Below, in pieces: positions 44,019 through 51,334 of a stretch of 64,000 nt of DNA. Where the stretch lies: contig CAVWCR010000003.1 in the NCBI GenBank assembly GCA_963753575.1, positions 2,356,001 through 2,420,000 of the forward strand. The letters run 5' to 3'. The position numbers and the translations under genes were made by a program. The notes under the pieces were generated by a model. The model did not search any database. It worked only from the letters and a program-made list of their open reading frames with translations, and was not told the DNA's origin. This DNA comes from VAZQ01 sp963753575 (lineage in GTDB: Bacteria > Pseudomonadota > Alphaproteobacteria > Rhizobiales > Xanthobacteraceae). The first letter of the stretch is position 1, and the number at the start of each line of letters is the position of its first letter.

Positions 44019-45053
44019 CTATTGCAGACCGATCGCAGCCCTGGCGCGCGCCACCAGTTCGGGTGCGGCGCTGGCGGCGCGATCGACCAGCGTCTGAATC
44101 TCGGCTCCTGCGCGCGGCTCGACCGGAAGGTGCGCCTTTGCGGCGGCCGCGAGGTACTCGGGATCCTTCATGGTGAGGTCGAACGCCTTGCGCAGCGCCG
44201 CGAGCCGCTCGGCCGGCACCTGCGGCGGCGCCGCAAAGGCGCGGCCAACCTGCGAGCCCGAGACCAGGAACTCCACCACTTCCCGCTCGCGCGGGTCGGA
44301 TATGAGATCGCGCAGAACAGGCACCTCCGGCAGCGACAACTCCTTTTCGAGGCTCAGCACCACGAGCGGATAGAAGCGGTGCTCCTGCCGCCAGTTGGGA
44401 TAGCGCACCTCGACGCTGTCCCAGGTATTGGTCGTCCCGCCGGCCTCCCCGCGCTCGACCGCCAGCATCACATCGGCCCCGCCCCGATAGCCGGCGACGA
44501 CCTTGAACTTGGTGCCAAGCAAGTTGTTGAGGAGCGTCGGAAAGAAGGCGGTCGGATGGGTGGTGCCATTGGCCGCCATCACGACTTCTTTGTGTTTCGC
44601 ACCCTCAAGCGTGGTGACGCCGGATGAATCGATCACATAGAGCACCGTGTTCATCGGCGCGATCCGACCAATCCAGCGGAATTGCTTGGTATCGTATTGT
44701 ACGCCTTCGGGCTGCAACAGCGAGAAGGCGCCGATGTCCTTGTGCAGGAAGCCGATGGCGGTGCCGTCGCGCGCCGCCACGTTATAGAGAAAATTCATCA
44801 CCGCTCGCCCGCCGGCACCGGGCTTGGCGACCATGACCAGCTTCGGCTGCCCCGGAATGTGCTTGCCCATGAAGTCGGCGATGAGCCGGCCGTTATTGCC
44901 GTAGCCGCCGCCGATTGCCTCGACCAGCAGCGTGATCTGCTTGCCGTGATAGAAATCGGCTACCGGGTCAGCGGCGGCCGGCTTCGCCGCCAATGGCAAA
45001 CCCCATGCAACCACGAGCGCCAGTGCGTGTCTCAATCCAAGTCGTTTCATCAT
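44019..45053 (-). CDS. Bug/TctC-like solute-binding protein (DFYxGKxI subtype)
   Basis: 344 residues from ATG 45053; a long non-conserved extension is open upstream. Signal peptide LALVVAWGLPLAAKPAAA. The mature start is DPVADFYHGKQITLLVEAIG, then KHIPGQPKLVMVAKPGAGG and FKVVAGYRGGADVMLAVERG. The same subtype recurs at 52353 and 57583. Probable ligand is an organic acid taken over by the adjacent flavoprotein. No permease is nearby. Confidence 0.88.
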   Translation of the reverse strand: MMKRLGLRHALALVVAWGLPLAAKPAAADPVADFYHGKQITLLVEAIGGGYGNNGRLIADFMGKHIPGQPKLVMVAKPGAGGRAVMNFLYNVAARDGTAIGFLHKDIGAFSLLQPEGVQYDTKQFRWIGRIAPMNTVLYVIDSSGVTTLEGAKHKEVVMAANGTTHPTAFFPTLLNNLLGTKFKVVAGYRGGADVMLAVERGEAGGTTNTWDSVEVRYPNWRQEHRFYPLVVLSLEKELSLPEVPVLRDLISDPREREVVEFLVSGSQVGRAFAAPPQVPAERLAALRKAFDLTMKDPEYLAAAAKAHLPVEPRAGAEIQTLVDRAASAAPELVARARAAIGLQ

Positions 45054-45191
45054 AGTGGCCCGCTGCTTGCCGGCTGCGCATCCATGCACAACGCCGCTCA
45101 GGCATGATTTGACCATAGGGCATGACGCCAATACAACGCCCGTTCTCCGCGTGATCGAGACGCAGCGCACGTCATGCCGGGATTGGCAAGG

Positions 45192-45233
45192 CCACGACAC
45201 GACAGCCACGACACGACAGCCACGGCATGGCAG
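45192..45233. repeat. Tandem repeat of a 14-base unit, three copies
   Basis: CCACGACACGACAG occurs twice exactly (45192-45205, 45206-45219) and once as CCACGGCATGGCAG (45220-45233). It lies between the Bug gene start and the ParA stop, a 236-base non-coding gap. Confidence 0.75.
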
Positions 45234-45289
45234 CCGCGCCGCCACAGCACGAAGCCCTGATCAGGCGCCTGAGAAGATTGCGGCTCTTG

Positions 45290-45970
45290 CTAGGCCGCCC
45301 GCCCCTGCATGCCGGCAGCCGCCGGAGCGCGCGCCGCGTTCACCGCCTCGACGCTCTTTTCCACTGCGGTCCAGAGCTTGGCGACCTCGGCCGCGCCGAG
45401 CGAGCGGGCATTGTCCTCGGCTGCGCTCACGCCATGGGACAGCGATTGCACGAAGCCCGCGCGCTGGCTGATCTGGCCTGACCATACTGGAATTCTGTTC
45501 TTCTCGAGCCACGCGCGCGAATGCGCCACCGCCGGCGCCTCCTTCTGTCCGCGCTTGACCGGGCAGGCGTTGAGCACGACCGCGTAGGGCTTGTCCCGCT
45601 CGCGCGCACACTTGACCGTCTCGCGCACGGCGGCGAGATCGAGAAAGCCCGGCCGCGCGGGAATCAGGACCAGCGTGGCCGCGCGTACGGCCTCCTGCAC
45701 CACCACCCACATGGTCGGCGCGGTGTCGATGAATACCCACTCGATGCCGTCGACCAACGCCAGGGCGAGCGCGCGGTCGATGCCGCGTTCGGCGGTCATC
45801 AGCGGCAGCGCGCGCGGACGCATCGCGTTGCAAAGCGAGAGGGAGCCCTGCGGATCGGCATCAATGATGAGACTGCGGTGTCCCTGCGCATGCGCATGGG
45901 CGGCGAGATGCGCGCAGATCGTGGTCTTGCCGGCGCCACCCTTGCGCGAGGCCACAGTGATGACGTTCAT
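45290..45970 (-). CDS. ParA/MinD family ATPase, orphan (paralogue 1)
   Basis: 226 residues. Deviant Walker A SRKGGAGKTTICAHLAAHA, Walker A' IDADPQGSLSLCNAM, and Walker B region WVFIDTAPTMWVVVQEAVRA. The C-terminal part has VWSGQISQRAGF and LWTAVEKSVEAVNA. ParA ATPases form ATP dimers on DNA or membrane and position cargo. No ParB gene or parS site is seen, so the cargo is unknown. It is a close relative of the ATPase at 49669, sharing PVWSGQI(S/T)QR and LW.AVEKSV. ATG at 45970 is preceded by GAGGAGCG. Confidence 0.9.
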   Translation of the reverse strand: MNVITVASRKGGAGKTTICAHLAAHAHAQGHRSLIIDADPQGSLSLCNAMRPRALPLMTAERGIDRALALALVDGIEWVFIDTAPTMWVVVQEAVRAATLVLIPARPGFLDLAAVRETVKCARERDKPYAVVLNACPVKRGQKEAPAVAHSRAWLEKNRIPVWSGQISQRAGFVQSLSHGVSAAEDNARSLGAAEVAKLWTAVEKSVEAVNAARAPAAAGMQGRAA

Positions 45971-46059
45971 GGGGTGCGCTCCTCGTTGCGCCTCCCGCGA
46001 GCCTGAGCTGAACTGGTTAACGAAGTGTTACCGGGGCGCCCGGCCGGAAATTCCGGAAT

Positions 46060-46104
46060 AAAAAACCGCCCTGCCCTCACGACCCCGCGGCGGGAGGGCA
46101 AGGC
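46060..46104 (-). terminator. Rho-independent terminator of hsp20
   Basis: On the minus strand GCCTTGCCCTC pairs with GAGGGCAGGGC (one mismatch), followed by GG and six T. It lies 22 bases after the hsp20 stop codon. Confidence 0.75.
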
Positions 46105-46125
46105 GTCGCGAGCTCCATTACCGGC

Positions 46126-46611
46126 TCAGGCCGCCGACTTGACCGCGATCTTCTTCACCTGCGCGGGCGCCGGCTTCGGCACCGTGACCTTGAGCACGCC
46201 CTTGTCGATCGAAGCCTTGATCTTGTCGGGATCAACGCCCGCCGGCAGTTCCAGCGTCCGGTAGAAGGAGCCGTAGTTCCGCTCCACCAGACGATAGTCT
46301 TTGGTCTTCTCGTCTTTTTCCGACTTCTTCTCGCCGCGGATCGTGAGGACGTTGTCGGCGAGGTTGATCTGCACGTCCTTCTCTTCAAGACCGGGCAGTT
46401 CCGTAGTCACTTCGATTTCGGCATCCGTTTCCGACACGTCCATGGCAGGCATCAACTCCTGCCCGCCGCCGGCAGCCGAGAAGGCTGGGAAGCCGCGCGT
46501 GAAATCGTCGAACAGACGATCGATCTCGCGCTGGAGCGACCAGTACGGGGTGTAGTCACGGCGCGCAACATCGCGGCTGCGGCCGATCGGAATAAGCGAC
46601 CTCAGGTTCAT
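46126..46611 (-). CDS. Hsp20 family small heat-shock chaperone
   Basis: 161 residues. The alpha-crystallin domain spans residues 55-150: PAMDVSETDAEIEVTTELPG, INLADNVLTIRGEKKSEKDE, YGSFYRTLELPAGVDPDKIK and IDKGVLKVTVPKP. The N-terminal arm includes WSLQREIDRLFDDFTRGFPA, as in class A bacterial Hsp20. It holds unfolding proteins as oligomers. It has its own terminator, and the upstream DNA carries a FixK-type box and an EcfG-like -35, suggesting induction by low oxygen and by general stress. I see no ROSE-type thermometer hairpin in the leader. Confidence 0.93.
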   Translation of the reverse strand: MNLRSLIPIGRSRDVARRDYTPYWSLQREIDRLFDDFTRGFPAFSAAGGGQELMPAMDVSETDAEIEVTTELPGLEEKDVQINLADNVLTIRGEKKSEKDEKTKDYRLVERNYGSFYRTLELPAGVDPDKIKASIDKGVLKVTVPKPAPAQVKKIAVKSAA

Positions 46612-46670
46612 AACTGACTCCTTGAAAGATCAGGAAAGATTGCAGGATGCGCCACTGCGCGCAGCCAACA

Positions 46671-46684
46671 TTGACGCAGATCAA
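46671..46684 (-). promoter_or_regulatory. FixK/FNR-type binding site upstream of hsp20
   Basis: On the minus strand TTGATCTGCGTCAA, a 14-bp match to the TTGAT-N4-(A/G)TCAA consensus of FixK/FNR regulators, 60 bases ahead of the hsp20 ATG. A GGAAC at 46703-46707, 16 bases before GGTT, resembles an EcfG promoter with one mismatch and overlaps the region. Confidence 0.6.
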
Positions 46685-46733
46685 CCACGCGCCGCTGAGA
46701 AAGTTCCGCCTCGGGTTAGCCCCCCAATGGAGC

Positions 46734-46758
46734 GAGGCCGCCCTGTGCAGGCGGCCTC
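46734..46758. terminator. Hairpin downstream of the BA14K gene
   Basis: A perfect 9-bp stem GAGGCCGCC/GGCGGCCTC with a 7-base loop, 20 bases after the BA14K stop. The T-run (CTCTTT) lies on the plus-strand side, so in the gene's own direction the uridine tail is poor. It probably still terminates transcription between BA14K and hsp20. Confidence 0.5.
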
Positions 46759-46777
46759 TTTGTACGATCAGACAATG

Positions 46778-47275
46778 CTAAGGGCACGGATGGCGCAGGC
46801 CGTCGTAGCCCAGATAGGTTCCGGTGTCCGGGTCGTAGGAACGGAAGCGACGCGAGCAGTAAGCAGCCGCATCGTCATCCCGGTCGGGTGCGATGACAAC
46901 GTAACTGTTGTCATACCCGTAGGAGCCATACCAATCGTCGTAGGGGTAGCCGTAGGCATAAGGAGCGCCAAATCCCAGGCCAAACGAGATCCTGGGACCT
47001 CCGCCCCAATGACGGCGGCCGACCCACGCGTGCTGACCGCTCCAATTCCCCCGTCGGCCGCTCCAATTGCTCCCGATGTGCGCGCCGGCACGGCCGCGGC
47101 CCATGTGTGCACCACGCCCGCCGCGGCCCCCGTCACGCACCTGCACCAAGACTGCTTGCGCTACGTCGTTCTGCAGCGCTGCGGGATGGGCAGGCGCCGC
47201 CGCAGCCGAACCTGCGAACCATGACGCACTGGCGGCCAGACAGGCTGAGGCAATCAGCTTCGAACATCCTGACAT
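46778..47275 (-). CDS. BA14K family protein
   Basis: 165 residues from ATG 47275, with GAGGAG 6 bases upstream. Signal peptide LIASACLAASASWFAGSAAA. The middle is Gly/Arg/His/Trp-rich (GRGGRGAHMGRGRAGAHIGS). The C-terminal 29 residues are the BA14K module, AAYCSRRFRSYDPDTGTYLG ending DGLRHPCP. Members are secreted or membrane-associated lectin-like antigens first known from Brucella. A near-perfect EcfG promoter lies just upstream (47308-47332), so it probably belongs to the general stress response. Confidence 0.9.
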   Translation of the reverse strand: MSGCSKLIASACLAASASWFAGSAAAAPAHPAALQNDVAQAVLVQVRDGGRGGRGAHMGRGRAGAHIGSNWSGRRGNWSGQHAWVGRRHWGGGPRISFGLGFGAPYAYGYPYDDWYGSYGYDNSYVVIAPDRDDDAAAYCSRRFRSYDPDTGTYLGYDGLRHPCP

Positions 47276-47307
47276 CACGAACTCCTCTATTTTCTTCGTA
47301 TCGGTGC

Positions 47308-47332
47308 AACGACGAGCACCGCGATGCGTTCC
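47308..47332 (-). promoter_or_regulatory. EcfG-type (general stress sigma factor) promoter of the BA14K gene
   Basis: On the minus strand GGAAC, 16 bases, CGTT: an exact match to the alphaproteobacterial EcfG consensus GGAAC-N16/17-CGTT. The -10 element ends 33 bases before the BA14K ATG, which fits a short leader containing the GAGGAG site. Confidence 0.65.
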
Positions 47333-47639
47333 GAATTTTCGTGGCGCGAAAGGAACTACGATTCACGATGGCGTGTGTTTCATTACGCAAGTTTCACGTT
47401 CCATCGCGCTCGTCAGCCGCAGGGAACAGCATCCTGCTTCGACGCACATCGTCGTTGCCGCGTCGCTCACGCGCCCGCGGAAACCACACAAAGATACCGA
47501 CCGCGCTAGCGATTGCTGCACGCCGCATTGTTTCGAAAGTTGCAATTAACCACGGCGCCAATGGGCAAAAGACTGCGCCGGCCGCGTGCGTTAAGGTTCC
47601 ACAGTATTGTGTGAAGGCATATTGCGCGAGGATTGCCCT
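47333..47639. other. Intergenic region without a credible gene
   Basis: About 307 bases between the BA14K promoter and the small membrane protein gene. Reading frames here lack recognisable domains. It must contain the promoter of the plus-strand gene at 47640, but I cannot point to it. Confidence 0.35.
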
Positions 47640-47792
47640 ATGAACGAACTTCACTCGATCGGCCTGGTGGCAGGCTTCATCCTCGTCACACTTCTGTTGT
47701 TCATGCTCGTGGGTCCGCAAGGGATATCGCAGCTCATGCAGGCGCCGCAGGAGTCATACGAGCTTGCCGGCAGCTCCAAGCCGGCGAAGTAA
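47640..47792 (+). CDS. Small single-pass membrane protein of unknown function
   Basis: 50 residues from ATG 47640, with GAGG 8 bases upstream. One hydrophobic segment, SIGLVAGFILVTLLLFMLVG (residues 6-25), is followed by a soluble tail ending ELAGSSKPAK. I do not recognise a family. It has its own spacing and site, and lies alone between the BA14K and ModA-like genes. The call as a real gene rests on the ribosome-binding site and the clean membrane segment. Confidence 0.5.
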   Translation: MNELHSIGLVAGFILVTLLLFMLVGPQGISQLMQAPQESYELAGSSKPAK

Positions 47793-47931
47793 CGACGCCT
47801 TTCCAGCGGCCTTCTTGAGCCTGCGCATCGTCCGGCTTGTCTGCGGCAACCGCCGTTGTCGTGCATCAGGCTGCGCTTTAGAATGACCACAGGACGGCCC
47901 CCTCGAGAGATGGCCGCCATGGGAGGACACG

Positions 47932-48693
47932 ATGCGCCCCGTCACTCGACGTTCGGCATGGATCGCCGCCATTTTCTTTTTCGCTCTAGCCACCGATGCC
48001 GCCGCCGCCGAAATCAAGGTCATCAATGCCAATGCGCTGACGATCGCCATGAAGGAGATCGCGGCAAACTTCACCAAGGAGACCGGCCACCGAGTGACCT
48101 TCAGCGGCATGTCGCCGGGCCGGGTCGATCAGCGCATCAAGGCCGGCGAGGTCTACGACATCATCATCAATGCGGCCGCGTCGATCGATGCTTACGAGAA
48201 AGAGAACCGGCTGCGCGCCGGCAGCCGCCGCCCGTTCGCGCGCGTTGGTATCGGGCTTGCAGTACGCGAAGGCGCCAAGCTCGATCTGTCGAGTGTCAAT
48301 TCAACGCGCAAGGCTCTGCTCGATGCCAAGGCGATCACCTACAGCAACTCAAGAACCGGCGGGCTGAGCGGCATCAATGCCGCCAAGGTGATCGTAAATC
48401 TTAAGCTCACCGACGCGCTCAAGGCCAAGACCAGGATGGCGGCCAACGGCCGGGAAATGATCGCCAAGGGCGAGGTCGACATCGGCCTCTATAATCTTAG
48501 CGAGATCGCGCGGTATCCCGGAGTCGTGTCCGCCGGGCCGGTGCCGGCCGCCGTGCAGGTCTACATCAACTATGACGCGGCAGTGCCGACGAGCAACGCG
48601 GCGCCCGAACCGGCGCTCGCACTGCTTAGGTACCTGACTAACGCCGCCACGCGGCCGATCTGGAGCAAGGCGGGGCTCGAGGCCGTCGAGTAG
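47932..48693 (+). CDS. ModA-like extracellular solute-binding protein (no cognate permease nearby)
   Basis: 253 residues. Signal peptide SAWIAAIFFFALATDAAA, then AEIKVINANALTIAMKEIAA, NFTKETGHRVTFSGMSPGRV, VYDIIINAAASIDAYEKENR and the C-terminal ALLRYLTNAATRPIWSKAGL. This is the molybdate-binding (type II periplasmic) fold, but it lacks evident ABC partners, and relatives of this sort bind other anions or unknown ligands. ATG follows GGGAGGACACG. It converges on the methyltransferase gene with a 6-base gap. A second ModA-like protein lies at 54036. Confidence 0.85.
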   Translation: MRPVTRRSAWIAAIFFFALATDAAAAEIKVINANALTIAMKEIAANFTKETGHRVTFSGMSPGRVDQRIKAGEVYDIIINAAASIDAYEKENRLRAGSRRPFARVGIGLAVREGAKLDLSSVNSTRKALLDAKAITYSNSRTGGLSGINAAKVIVNLKLTDALKAKTRMAANGREMIAKGEVDIGLYNLSEIARYPGVVSAGPVPAAVQVYINYDAAVPTSNAAPEPALALLRYLTNAATRPIWSKAGLEAVE

Positions 48694-48699
48694 ACGCGC

Positions 48700-49464
48700 T
48701 CAGCGTGGCCTCTCGAACCGCACCACGAACTCGTCGACCGGACCGGTGCGGCGGTTCACGTTGAAGTCACGCGCATCCCCGGGATGGCGCAGGAAATCGC
48801 CCTCGGCGACAAGCTTGAAACCGGCGGCTTCGACTTCGCGGCGCAGCACCGCCTCTTCGATGCGATGCAGCGTGCGGGCGACCGAGGTTCCCTCGCCAGC
48901 CTTGGCGGAGTGGTCCGCGATCACCAGCAAGCCACCGGGCCGCAGCGCCGCGAACAGCTTGCGGTTCATTGCGGCACGGTCGACCTGCATGTAGCTGACG
49001 TCGTGGTAATAGAAAAAGAACGTGATCACATCGAGGGCGCGTACGTCTGCCGGCAGCGGGTCGTCGAACGGCCGCGCAAGACTGACAACCGCCTTCATCG
49101 CCGGCGTCTTCATCCGGGCCTCGAACCGCTCCTTGGCACGGCCGCCGAAATCGGGCGGATTCTGGCCATAGACGATACCGGTCGGGCCGACGCTGCGCGC
49201 CATCAGCTCGGTGCTGTAGCCGCCGCCCGCCCCCATATCGAGCACCTTCATGCCCGTGTGCACGCCGGTGAAGGCCAGGAGCTTGACCGGGTCGCGGCGC
49301 TTGTCGATCTCGCGGTCGGTCTCACTGCGATCGGGCGCCGCAATGATGGCGGCAAAATCCGGGACGCCTTGCCCCAAGGCCGGGCCGCCATTCAGGGTCA
49401 AGGCCAGGCTCGCCGTAGCCAGGACGGCAACGAGCCCGACGGCCCTGTATGCATAAGCGATCAT
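48700..49464 (-). CDS. Class I methyltransferase with N-terminal signal peptide
   Basis: 254 residues if started at the second of two adjacent ATG codons (49467 or 49464), given GGAGG 3-6 bases upstream. The first 35 residues look like a signal peptide (RAVGLVAVLATASLALTLNG, cleavage near ALGQG). The rest is a methyltransferase: VKLLAFTGVHTGMKVLDMGA, GGGYSTELMARSVG, ALDVITFFFYYHDVSYMQVD and LRPGGLLVIADHSAKAGEG. Homologues of this exported type recur in proteobacteria, but a source of SAM outside the cytoplasm is unexplained. Function unknown. Confidence 0.85.
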   Translation of the reverse strand: MIAYAYRAVGLVAVLATASLALTLNGGPALGQGVPDFAAIIAAPDRSETDREIDKRRDPVKLLAFTGVHTGMKVLDMGAGGGYSTELMARSVGPTGIVYGQNPPDFGGRAKERFEARMKTPAMKAVVSLARPFDDPLPADVRALDVITFFFYYHDVSYMQVDRAAMNRKLFAALRPGGLLVIADHSAKAGEGTSVARTLHRIEEAVLRREVEAAGFKLVAEGDFLRHPGDARDFNVNRRTGPVDEFVVRFERPR

Positions 49465-49668
49465 CATCTTCCTCCCTCTATTTGATTGGCCGCTCATTAG
49501 CACGCCCGGACAGGCCGTGCACCGGGCGTGGGAGACACGCGGCCAGACCGCATCAGGTTGCAATGACCCACGCCGGCGCCACTCAGGCGCGCCCGAACTA
49601 CCGCCAAGGAAGTGAACGTCGGCCTGCCCCGCCAACCTCGGGCCGCAATCCGCCGGCGGAACGAGCCG

Positions 49669-50346
49669 CTATGCAGCCACGCGATGCATGGCGACGCCCT
49701 CATAGGCCCCGTTGATGGCCTTTACGGACTTTTCGACCGCGGCCCACAGCGCCGAAATCTCCGAGGCAGCTTCCGAATGACCATCGTATTCGGAGGCGCC
49801 CTCGCCTTCCGCGAGCGCCAGCGAGTAGGCGTTACGCTGGGTGATCTGGCCCGACCAGACCGGGACGTTGAGGCTGTTGAGCACCGCCCGCGCCTCGCGC
49901 ACGAACGGTGACTCGGTATTGTCGCGCCGTGGCGGTACGCCGTTAATCACGACTGCGTAGGGCTTCTTCTGCTGGCGGGCGAGCACCATGGTTTCCTTGA
50001 TGGCGGCCAGGTCGAACAGCGTTAGGCGCGCCGGGATCAGGATCAGCGTCGCAGTCCCGATCGCCTCAGTGACGATCGGCGACATATTCGGCGGCGTATC
50101 GATGAAAACCCATTCGTAGCCCTCGCGCTTGGCCCGCTTGACGGCGTCCTGCACGCTTTCGGCCCGGTCGGCGATCGGCGGCTCGCCGTTACTCCTGAGC
50201 TTGTGCCAAAGCCGCAGCGATCCCTGCGGATCGCTATCGACCATGAGCACGCGACTCGACGGCTTGTGTGCCTGCGCGGCAAGATGAGCAGCCAGCGTGC
50301 TCTTGCCCGAGCCGCCTTTGCGCGAGGCGAAGACGATGACGTTCAT
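49669..50346 (-). CDS. ParA/MinD family ATPase, orphan (paralogue 2)
   Basis: 225 residues from ATG 50346; a TTG two codons earlier is less likely. Deviant Walker A ASRKGGSGKSTLAAHLAAQA, Walker A' VDSDPQGSLRLWHKL, Walker B WVFIDTPPNMSPIVTEAIGT. The C-terminus has VPVWSGQITQRNAYSLALAE and ALWAAVEKSVKAINGA. It is clearly paralogous to the ATPase 3.7 kb away at 45290. It has no ParB partner. The adjacent downstream gene is the exported methyltransferase, with a 204-base gap. Confidence 0.9.
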   Translation of the reverse strand: MNVIVFASRKGGSGKSTLAAHLAAQAHKPSSRVLMVDSDPQGSLRLWHKLRSNGEPPIADRAESVQDAVKRAKREGYEWVFIDTPPNMSPIVTEAIGTATLILIPARLTLFDLAAIKETMVLARQQKKPYAVVINGVPPRRDNTESPFVREARAVLNSLNVPVWSGQITQRNAYSLALAEGEGASEYDGHSEAASEISALWAAVEKSVKAINGAYEGVAMHRVAA

Positions 50347-50499
50347 GAGCAACCCCTGGTGATTCGTGCTGTGAACCTAGCACGACTGTCAATTCGCCGC
50401 CGCTGGCTCGCTTATCGGCTGTGGGCTACTATCCATTCGTGAGTCCGATCAAGATCTTGATCCGCCCTGTGTTTACCTCCCAGGCGACACGGAGATTTG

Positions 50500-51195
50500 A
50501 TGCGCGGGCGAGGTAAAGTTGCGCGGATCGGCGCCCTCTTGGTCATCTTCTTGGGCATCCTCGCGGCCATCGAAACCGGCATCCCGCGGGCTGTCGCTCA
50601 AGACAGTGTAACGCGCTATGCCGAGCTAGCCCGCCGGTCAGGGCAGCCGCACATCCCCGGCCTCACGATCGTGTATCTGCATCCCCTCGGCGATCCGGCC
50701 GACGCCCGACACTGGAAGCACATCATCGCCCACCAGACCGAAGGCCCGCCCGGCAGCGCACGCGCCCTCGCGCAGCAGCAGTTCAAGATGCCGACCAAGC
50801 GCGGCGTCACCATCTGGGTGGAAACCGATGGAACCGTGTTCTGGTCTACGCCAGAGACCGCGATCCCAACCCACGGCGATGGCGCCAACCGCAACGACAA
50901 CCGGTACATCGATAATTCCAAGACCTACCACACCGTCGTGAGGACGAACTCGCTCGGCGTCGAGTTCGTCGGCAACTTCCCCGATGTGCGAAAACCGGTC
51001 ACGCCCGCGCAGATGAAGGCGTGGCTGACACTGCTTCCGTTCCTGCAGGAGCGCTATCGCATAGCGGCCGAAAATATCTATGCGCACAACTGGATCGACT
51101 TCAAAGACGGCCGCTATTGCGAAGGCTGCGAGCTCGCGACCGCCGCGCGCCAGCTCGGCTACGTTCCCGGACGCGGCCCCGCCGAGCCACGTTAG
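50500..51195 (+). CDS. Peptidoglycan-recognition/N-acetylmuramoyl-L-alanine amidase family protein
   Basis: 231 residues from ATG 50500, with GGAG 5 bases upstream. Signal peptide IGALLVIFLGILAAIETGIP, cleaved near AVAQDS. The Amidase_2/PGRP fold is seen in HWKHIIAHQTEGPPGSA, WVETDGTVFWSTPETAIPTH, NSLGVEFVGNFPD and IYAHNWIDFKDGRYCEGCEL; the two histidines and the cysteine are the expected zinc ligands. It should cleave the muramoyl-L-alanine bond in the periplasm. It stands alone. Confidence 0.82.
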   Translation: MRGRGKVARIGALLVIFLGILAAIETGIPRAVAQDSVTRYAELARRSGQPHIPGLTIVYLHPLGDPADARHWKHIIAHQTEGPPGSARALAQQQFKMPTKRGVTIWVETDGTVFWSTPETAIPTHGDGANRNDNRYIDNSKTYHTVVRTNSLGVEFVGNFPDVRKPVTPAQMKAWLTLLPFLQERYRIAAENIYAHNWIDFKDGRYCEGCELATAARQLGYVPGRGPAEPR

Positions 51196-51334
51196 CGCGA
51201 CAGGTTCTGCCCGTAGTCTGCTGCTTAGCAATGTTGCATCCCGTCATTTCGATTTCTTTCGGCTGCGGGAAGGTCAATACTCAGGCATCTGCGTTGCTTG
51301 AGCCGGGTGATCGACAGCGTCAAAGGAAGCCCCA

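Noticed and set aside
46612..46670. ROSE-type RNA thermometer in the hsp20 leader
   Set aside because: The leader lacks the conserved anti-Shine-Dalgarno U(U/C)GCU segment pairing with AGGAG.
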